A stretch of 64,000 nt of DNA from a virus: positions 53,743 to 117,742 of IMG/VR virus record IMGVR_UViG_3300045119_000370, one strand, 5' to 3'. The position numbers were made by a program, and so were the translations under genes. The notes below the pieces were generated by a model that had not been told where the DNA came from, did no database searches, and saw only the letters and a program-made list of their open reading frames with translations. Positions 55,530 to 61,928 of the stretch are shown one piece after another. Position 1 is the stretch's first letter, and the number at the start of each line of letters is the position of its first letter.

Positions 55530-56129
55530 ATGGCCGACGAGAAGCTGAAGTGGCCTGCCGAGTTCTACGAATCCGGCGAAGCCATGCCCGACAGCGAGGA
55601 TGTCACGGCGCGCTATTCGTCCGACTTCGACAAAAACAATCTCGCGCGCATCCGCGCGATCATGGCACAGCAGCGCGAGATCGAGCCGGTCCTCAAGTAT
55701 TTTGTCGACACTGGTTATCGGGCGATGAACAAGGTGCTGCGCGGCGAGCACCTGCGCAAGCGTGACAACGACTTCGCTCGCGAGCAGATGGTCAAGATCG
55801 ACGAGGCGCTCGCCTCGCCCTACAACCGGACGCCGTCGCCGCTCTTGGTCTATCGCGGCATCACACCCGAGTTCGCGCACAGCCTCATCGACGCGCTCAA
55901 GGCCGACGGCAAGTTCAGCGACGCCGGCTACATCATTGCCTCGACGGTGCCACGCCAGACGCCGTACCAGTTGCAGATCGAGCTACCCGCCGGCACGCCC
56001 TATCTCACGCTCAGCAAGTTCCTGATCAACGAGATCGTCCTGCCGCATGGCGGCCGCTTGCAAGCGGTGGCGCACCACGAGCTACCGCAGACCAAAGTCC
56101 GCATCGTGGCACGCTGGTTAGGCACATGA
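55530..56129 (+). CDS. ADP-ribosyltransferase-like protein (199 aa)
   Basis: The protein starts MADEKLKWPAEFYESGEAMP. It follows the R-S-E order of cholera-toxin-type mono-ADP-ribosyltransferases: LLVYRGI (R109), DAGYIIASTV (S138) and FLINEIVLPHG (E168). The first position of the usual E-x-E is Ile, so activity or target specificity may differ. Unlike the neighbouring giant proteins it has no KYN tag. Phage ARTs such as T4 Alt and ModA modify host RNA polymerase. It lies 5 bp after the polyprotein gene. Confidence 0.7.
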   Translation: MADEKLKWPAEFYESGEAMPDSEDVTARYSSDFDKNNLARIRAIMAQQREIEPVLKYFVDTGYRAMNKVLRGEHLRKRDNDFAREQMVKIDEALASPYNRTPSPLLVYRGITPEFAHSLIDALKADGKFSDAGYIIASTVPRQTPYQLQIELPAGTPYLTLSKFLINEIVLPHGGRLQAVAHHELPQTKVRIVARWLGT

Positions 56130-56449
56130 ACCTCGACACTTTCTGGTGGGGTTGGGCGTTCGGCGTCTTGGTCACGGGCGTCGGCGTGATCCTCGTCATC
56201 GGCTCAAGTGCCATCCGTCATCAGTACGACCGGATGCGACGACGCCGTGATTACACGTTGACCAATTACTCGATCAACTACGCGGATGAGTTCTTCAAAA
56301 AGCTGCACAAACGCGACGAACCGATCAGTTGGTTCGACGGTTTGCCCAACGACGATGAGGTCGACGAGGAATACTTAAAAGCAGGCGATAAACTTTTCGA
56401 GGAGCTAGAGGAGCAGGAGCATGGAAGACCGAGGCCCGAACAAAGGTAA
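56126..56449 (+). CDS. Membrane-anchored acidic protein (107 aa)
   Basis: The protein starts MNLDTFWWGWAFGVLVTGVG. A transmembrane helix (8-28) precedes a basic stretch and an acidic C-terminal half (DDEVDEEYLKAGDKLFEELE). It overlaps the small beta-module gene by 29 bp. Function is unknown. Confidence 0.65.
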   Translation: MNLDTFWWGWAFGVLVTGVGVILVIGSSAIRHQYDRMRRRRDYTLTNYSINYADEFFKKLHKRDEPISWFDGLPNDDEVDEEYLKAGDKLFEELEEQEHGRPRPEQR

Positions 56450-56612
56450 TTGGCAGGGTCAGGGCGTTGTCATCGTTCGTCCCGCCAAAGAGGGTGACCC
56501 AGACTTCGATCCCACGTTGGGAATCGGTGAGCAGGTCATCATCAAGCTCAGCGACGGTAGTGAGCAGACCGTTGCGAGGAAGGAAGTCGAGACCAACCCG
56601 CCGAGCACGTAA
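56421..56612 (+). CDS. Stand-alone beta-module protein (63 aa)
   Basis: The protein starts MEDRGPNKGNWQGQGVVIVR. Shared positions with the module genes at 7.4-8.6 kb include V-x-I-V-R-P-A-K-x-G-D, F-D and G-x-Q-V-I-I-K-x-x-D-G-x-E-x-T-V. It is the fourth copy of the family and the only one in the head region. The start at 56421 follows GGAGCAGGAGC. Function is unknown. A decoration or connector role would fit. Confidence 0.7.
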   Translation: MEDRGPNKGNWQGQGVVIVRPAKEGDPDFDPTLGIGEQVIIKLSDGSEQTVARKEVETNPPST

Positions 56613-59600
56613 ATGGATGACTGGCAGATCGACAATATCCGCTTCCCGCTACGACCGCCGCCATGGGACGGTCGTGGCGTCAGCTTCGACTATCTGAAAG
56701 CCAGTCCCTTCGACGACAGTGCAAGCAGTGTAATCGACACTGCGACGGCCGCCACCGATCAGGACGGCTGGTCCAAGCAGTCGCTGTACTTCGGCAACGG
56801 CGCGGTCCTTACCGACCTCAAGCAGCCACTTACCCTGAGCGAACGGGCGAGCGAAGCCGCCGGCAAGTACGTTTACGAGGTCAAGTTCCAGCCCGGCTAC
56901 ACTGTCAATGTCGACGCCTTGCACAATGGGCAAGGGATCGATTATCGCGGCCGCGCCCGCTATCTGGTTTTCTTGGGCAGGGTCGTCGCACTGCACCCCG
57001 ACGAAGACCTCAAGATCGTCGGACGCACCGTGGTCAAGGTGCTCAAGTACAATCCGCATCACGACGAACGTGGTCGCTTCACTACTGGTGACGGCAGCGG
57101 CGGCACCACGATCTCGTCGGACATCCCGGGGCAGGTCGACGTCGGCGGCGCTGGCCCGTTGTTCTCGGCCATACCCGGGCATCCCTCGATCCTCGACGTC
57201 AAGCCGCAAAAGCCCAAGGTCGTCGACGAGAGCGCTCTGCCGAAAGGTTACACAATTGATCCCGTCGCCGACCCGAAGACTGGTGTCGTCGACTATGCGG
57301 TCATGTACGAGGGCCATGGTGTCATCGGTCAGTTCGATCAGAAGATCAGTGCGGTCGAGTATGCGCACGAGCACGCGGCGACCGCGACGCCGGCCACACC
57401 GCTTGTCACGTCCGTCCCCAATCAGAGCAGCCTGTCGATCAATACGGCACCGGGAGCAGACTGGTTCCACCTTGGTGCCGAGCACCTGCCAGAGGATTAC
57501 ACTGTCGAGCCGGGAGCCGATAACGAGGGCGGCTTTAATGTGCATAACAAGGACGGTCTGTCGGTAACGCATGGGGTCACCGCTGCCGTGGCTGTGGCTA
57601 ACTACTTCAATGGCCACCCGGAGATGGCGCTGCCGGAAGGCTTCACATACGTCCAGTCGCCTTTCTCGCATTCCATTCTCGATACTCACGGTACTGCCGT
57701 GTGGGTGGCGTCGAGCGATCAGAAACCGGCGGACACCATTGAGGACTTCCTCAACAGTTCGAAGGCCCCGGGCATCTTCACGAACACTGGTGGCTCGTTG
57801 GTGCAAACCAAGCCAATGGGTGATCTGGGGTTAGGTCCGACGCCGGCAGGGTTCCAGCTGTCGAGCTACAGCTTGCCGACCGGCTACACTGCCGCGCAGG
57901 ACTCGGCTGGTTCGCAGCTGTGGGGCGTCAAGAACGCCAAGGGTGAGTACGAGACCTTCGGCACCAACGAGAAGGAGGCGGTCAACAACTTCTTCGATTC
58001 GCATCCGCAGTCGGGCATGCCGGACGGCTACACTTGGGTGTCCGGCAACATCCTCAACGCACAAGGCGAGGTGGTCCACTCACAGATCGATCCGGCGCAG
58101 AAGCCGTCGCAGGCTATCGAGGAGTTCCTCAACAGCCCGAAAGCACCGAGCGAGTTTCACATTGGCGACGGCACGGCCGCGATCCACGCCGAGCCTGCCA
58201 TCGCAACATACACTGGCACGTCAGCCCCGGGGACGCCGCAGTACACACTGGCGTCCGGCATGACGGCTGGGCACACGCCATACGGTGAATTGAAGATTGG
58301 CAACTCGGTCTTGCCCGACGTCAAGATCGAGCAGGTCTCGGCCGATGGTGGGTACAAGATCACCAACCAAGACGGTTTCAAGCTCGGTGAAGGCGACACA
58401 GCCGAGCACGCGCTGGACAACTTCATGGCGACGCATCCGTCGCTGGCGTCGACCATTGCGACGGAGTTCGGTTTGCCGGCGGCTACGAGTAAACCCTCGC
58501 CACCGATTGGCGTTGATCACTTGCCGAAGGGCTACAAGGTCGTCGACGACACTGCTGCTGGTGGCAGCGTCAAGGTACAGGATGAGGGCGGCAACAATTT
58601 AGTGCATGGTGACACTCAGGCCGAGGCGCTGCACAATTACTTTACGGCCTACCCGAACACGGCGCTGCCGGACGGCTTCACTACCGATTACAACCCGTTC
58701 AAGCAGTCAGTCACAATCCTCGACGAACATGGCATGACGGTTCACGAGGAGTTCCAACCGGACGGGGATCAGAAGACCTACGACGTCGTCGCCAATTATC
58801 TGGCGGGTAAGCCAAGCACGTTCGATACGAGCGGTAGTCTGCCGCCACCCAAGTTCGTCCCGGGCGAGGAGCATCTGCCGCCCGGCGTATACTTGAATGA
58901 GCATGCCGGCGGCTACTCACCGGTCAAGGTGCTCTCTTCAGGAGGTTCGGTGCTCGGTGCCGGCCAGACCAAGGAAGAGGCACTGCACGAGTATTTTACT
59001 TACCACGCCGGCTCGATGCTGCCGGCCGGCTACAAGGTAGATTTCGATTCCGTCGCCGACGTGCCGATCATCACTGATCCAGCCGGCAACGAGGTGCTGG
59101 AAGGCAAACCCGGTCAGGGCAGCTACGACGCGGTCGTCAGTTATCTCACCGCGAACCCGGGATTGGCGGCCGGCGGGACGCCGTCGGCTACGGCAACGGC
59201 CGCACCGAAGTTTCAGTGGCAACCCGGCATCGGCAATCTGCCCGAGGGCTACAAGGTCGAGCAAGACCCCTCCCCGTTCAAGGGGCAGGAGTTCAAGATC
59301 AAGAACGACTACGGCGAGACCGTCGCGTATGCCAGTACGCAGGACGCCGCACTGCATGAGTATTTCGATCAGCACCCGAACGAGGCGCTGCCGGAAGGAA
59401 TCAATCTCCACAACTATCATTACGGCAACGACGCGGCCACCATCACCGACTCACACGGTGCGACACTGTGGACCGCGCCGGCCGGCGTGTACGGCCTCGA
59501 AGCGGTCACCGCCTACATGTCGCGCGATCAGCCGGTCACTTCGCTTGCCGATCTCCCTGAGAGCTTTTATCTCGGCCCCGGTCGTCCCGGCCTCGAACCG

Positions 59601-61928
59601 CTGGGCGAGGCGGGCCTGCCGCCCGGCTTCAACGTCACGCACGAGCGCGGGGGCGACACTACTGACACCTACGGCGACACTGAGGCTGCGCCGCCGTCGT
59701 CGCACCAAATCACCTCCGATGAGAAGCAGGCGGTCTACGATTACACTGGCGTCGGCAACGCTTCGGTCAACAAGCTCTTGCGCGACGGCATCAAGCCTGA
59801 CAGCCCGGGCACCACCAACAAGCGCATCAAGCTACTCGATCAGATTTTCAGCGACACCTCGACGTCCAAGGACATGATACTGCACCGTGGCATCAGTTCC
59901 AACGCGGTGGCCAGATTGGAGGAGGCGATCAAGCATACTGACGGGCACTTCGTCGACCCCGGCTTCGTCTCGGCCTCGACCAAGGAGCACACTGCCGAAG
60001 GCTGGAAGAGTGGCGACTACGTGACCATCACGGTGCCGAGGGGCAGTAAGGCAATCGACGCCGACCCGATGTCGCAGAACCCCGGTGAGGGCGAGTGGAT
60101 CATGGCTCGCAATCAGCACTTCCAGATCACCGGCAAGGAACCAACTCACAGCGGTCTGAGCTACGGCCACCACACGCACTACTTCGCCAAGCTGGTCAAC
60201 AAGATCACGCCGAAGGACACAAGGCAGCTTGACCTGCCGTTCATCGACCGTGGTCCGGTCAATAAGCAGGACGAGGGAGCCTACGACCCGAACGAGAAAT
60301 TTACTTGGGACGAATCCGGCATCGTGCCGACGCTCCCCGAGGACATCGTCAGTAAGTACAACGAGGTCCACGATCCACACACTGGCGAGTTCGCTAGTGG
60401 ACCCGGCAGTCAGGCTTATATCGAGCGCGCCGCCCGTTTCATGCAGCGGGTAAAGGGCGAGCTTCAGCTGGGCGTCGAGGGCACCAACCCCAACGCAGGG
60501 ATACGGCAAGTCGACCGGACGCCGATCACCACCGACGATTCGCCCGAACTGCCGATGGTCATGCCGCAGACGCCACCGAGCGGGCCGCTGGTCTTTCACG
60601 GCACGTCGCAGGAGGCGCTCGCCTCAATCGAAGCCAATGGTCTGGTGGCGCGTGGTGGTGCCGGCGCGGACCAGTGGGCGCAGGAGCACCCCGAGTATTT
60701 CTCGCCGGGCGGCACCGACCCGGGCGTCGGCTCGGCGATGGTCACCAAGTTCGCCGACAAGCCTGCCAACCTGTTCGTCGCGTCCAATCCCGAGACCGCC
60801 ATCCGTTACGCCGGCTTCGCTGCCAAGCTGACTGGCTCGACCCCGGTGCTCATCCCGGTGCACCTGTCGCAGAACATGGCACGCATGCTCTCTTGGGACG
60901 CCGCCGGCCACGAAGGCGAGATGAAGCTCGACGGTGACGTGCACATTCCCAAGGAGTGGCTGGGCAAGCCTGCGGTGGGCACTGCCGCGATGACCGAGAT
61001 GCTCGCCAACTACTACCGGATGCCCAAGAGCGTGAAGCTGCCGGTGCCGTTCGAGACCGGTACACCGAGCCAGATATTGCCGAACGTCGACGAGCGATCA
61101 GCCCACGACGTCATGGGCAAGGCCGGCGACGTGGTCGTCTATCTCGTGTTTTTCGTCGCCGGCATCGAGAAGTACAATCCGCACCACGACGAGCATGGAC
61201 GGTTCAGTAGTGGCGACGGCGTACCGAGTGGCGACATACCGCTGGCACCGCATCTGCGCGCACAGGCAGAAACCCAAAACAAGAAGGCAAAGAACCTGCT
61301 GTTCATCAGACAGCAAAGCAAAGAGCTTGGCTTCGATCCCGACCGCGTCGACCTCATGTACACGCCGCGCACTTTCGAGTTGAACGGCAAGAAGTACGAT
61401 TATGCCGGCGCTGCCTACCCGAGCGGCGACATCGAACTGTGGCCAGATGAGATGCGCAACGACCAGTTCCAGATGCGACAGGTGCTGGCCCACGAGATCA
61501 TGCACGAGCGCTTCAACGACTTCGTCGCCGAGTATGAAAAGCAGAGCGAGGAGGTCCGGCTGGCTAATCAGGGTCACAACAGCACGTGGGACATGGAAGG
61601 GCATCTGACCCCCGAGTACGCCGCGAAGTGGCCGCTTTTTGCCGAGGTCAATAATCGCAACCTGTTCAGCGGCACCAAGATGGCCGAGGGCGACGGCATC
61701 ACGTCCTACAGTAAGGAGTGGTGGAAGGCGTGGGGTGACAGCAAGGCCAACACGTCGCAGGCGATTACCGAGACACTGGCCGAGATGGCGGCAAGCGCGG
61801 TCAGGGACCACAAGCCCAACAATCAGGTGTTCACATCGGGGGGAGCCAGCACCTACGCGCCGAGCAATGAATGGCTTCGTTTGGCCGAACTGGTCAACGA
61901 GAACTGGGACAGGAAGCACCCGACATGA
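56613..61928 (+). CDS. Giant repeat and effector polyprotein (1771 aa)
   Basis: The protein starts MDDWQIDNIRFPLRPPPWDG. Residues 1-143 form an N-terminal domain, then a tag at 145. About 770 residues of tandem repeats (209-975) follow, built on L-P-x-G-(Y/F). A complete ADP-ribosyltransferase domain has R1092 (ILHRGI), S1120 (FVSAST) and E1159-x-E1161 (GEGEWIM). QLDLPF lies at 1205. After the tag at 1248 comes a PARP/DarT-like domain with VFHGTS (H1329). After the tag at 1520 comes a zincin with HEIMH (1627-1631) and a downstream ETLAEM Glu. No portal or structural fold is recognised. It starts one base after the small-module gene. Confidence 0.8.
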   Translation: MDDWQIDNIRFPLRPPPWDGRGVSFDYLKASPFDDSASSVIDTATAATDQDGWSKQSLYFGNGAVLTDLKQPLTLSERASEAAGKYVYEVKFQPGYTVNVDALHNGQGIDYRGRARYLVFLGRVVALHPDEDLKIVGRTVVKVLKYNPHHDERGRFTTGDGSGGTTISSDIPGQVDVGGAGPLFSAIPGHPSILDVKPQKPKVVDESALPKGYTIDPVADPKTGVVDYAVMYEGHGVIGQFDQKISAVEYAHEHAATATPATPLVTSVPNQSSLSINTAPGADWFHLGAEHLPEDYTVEPGADNEGGFNVHNKDGLSVTHGVTAAVAVANYFNGHPEMALPEGFTYVQSPFSHSILDTHGTAVWVASSDQKPADTIEDFLNSSKAPGIFTNTGGSLVQTKPMGDLGLGPTPAGFQLSSYSLPTGYTAAQDSAGSQLWGVKNAKGEYETFGTNEKEAVNNFFDSHPQSGMPDGYTWVSGNILNAQGEVVHSQIDPAQKPSQAIEEFLNSPKAPSEFHIGDGTAAIHAEPAIATYTGTSAPGTPQYTLASGMTAGHTPYGELKIGNSVLPDVKIEQVSADGGYKITNQDGFKLGEGDTAEHALDNFMATHPSLASTIATEFGLPAATSKPSPPIGVDHLPKGYKVVDDTAAGGSVKVQDEGGNNLVHGDTQAEALHNYFTAYPNTALPDGFTTDYNPFKQSVTILDEHGMTVHEEFQPDGDQKTYDVVANYLAGKPSTFDTSGSLPPPKFVPGEEHLPPGVYLNEHAGGYSPVKVLSSGGSVLGAGQTKEEALHEYFTYHAGSMLPAGYKVDFDSVADVPIITDPAGNEVLEGKPGQGSYDAVVSYLTANPGLAAGGTPSATATAAPKFQWQPGIGNLPEGYKVEQDPSPFKGQEFKIKNDYGETVAYASTQDAALHEYFDQHPNEALPEGINLHNYHYGNDAATITDSHGATLWTAPAGVYGLEAVTAYMSRDQPVTSLADLPESFYLGPGRPGLEPLGEAGLPPGFNVTHERGGDTTDTYGDTEAAPPSSHQITSDEKQAVYDYTGVGNASVNKLLRDGIKPDSPGTTNKRIKLLDQIFSDTSTSKDMILHRGISSNAVARLEEAIKHTDGHFVDPGFVSASTKEHTAEGWKSGDYVTITVPRGSKAIDADPMSQNPGEGEWIMARNQHFQITGKEPTHSGLSYGHHTHYFAKLVNKITPKDTRQLDLPFIDRGPVNKQDEGAYDPNEKFTWDESGIVPTLPEDIVSKYNEVHDPHTGEFASGPGSQAYIERAARFMQRVKGELQLGVEGTNPNAGIRQVDRTPITTDDSPELPMVMPQTPPSGPLVFHGTSQEALASIEANGLVARGGAGADQWAQEHPEYFSPGGTDPGVGSAMVTKFADKPANLFVASNPETAIRYAGFAAKLTGSTPVLIPVHLSQNMARMLSWDAAGHEGEMKLDGDVHIPKEWLGKPAVGTAAMTEMLANYYRMPKSVKLPVPFETGTPSQILPNVDERSAHDVMGKAGDVVVYLVFFVAGIEKYNPHHDEHGRFSSGDGVPSGDIPLAPHLRAQAETQNKKAKNLLFIRQQSKELGFDPDRVDLMYTPRTFELNGKKYDYAGAAYPSGDIELWPDEMRNDQFQMRQVLAHEIMHERFNDFVAEYEKQSEEVRLANQGHNSTWDMEGHLTPEYAAKWPLFAEVNNRNLFSGTKMAEGDGITSYSKEWWKAWGDSKANTSQAITETLAEMAASAVRDHKPNNQVFTSGGASTYAPSNEWLRLAELVNENWDRKHPT
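57237..59540 (+). repeat. Tandem protein repeat, about 12 half-units
   Basis: Each unit starts L-P-x-G-(Y/F), has a strand-rich middle with D-x-x-G, and ends in a helix of type A-L-H-E-Y-F-x-x-H-P or A-V-x-x-Y-L. Units alternate between two flavours (for example ALPDGFTTDYNPFKQ and HLPKGYKVVDDTAAG). Unit length is 40-60 residues. I do not recognise the repeat as a named family. Confidence 0.75.
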
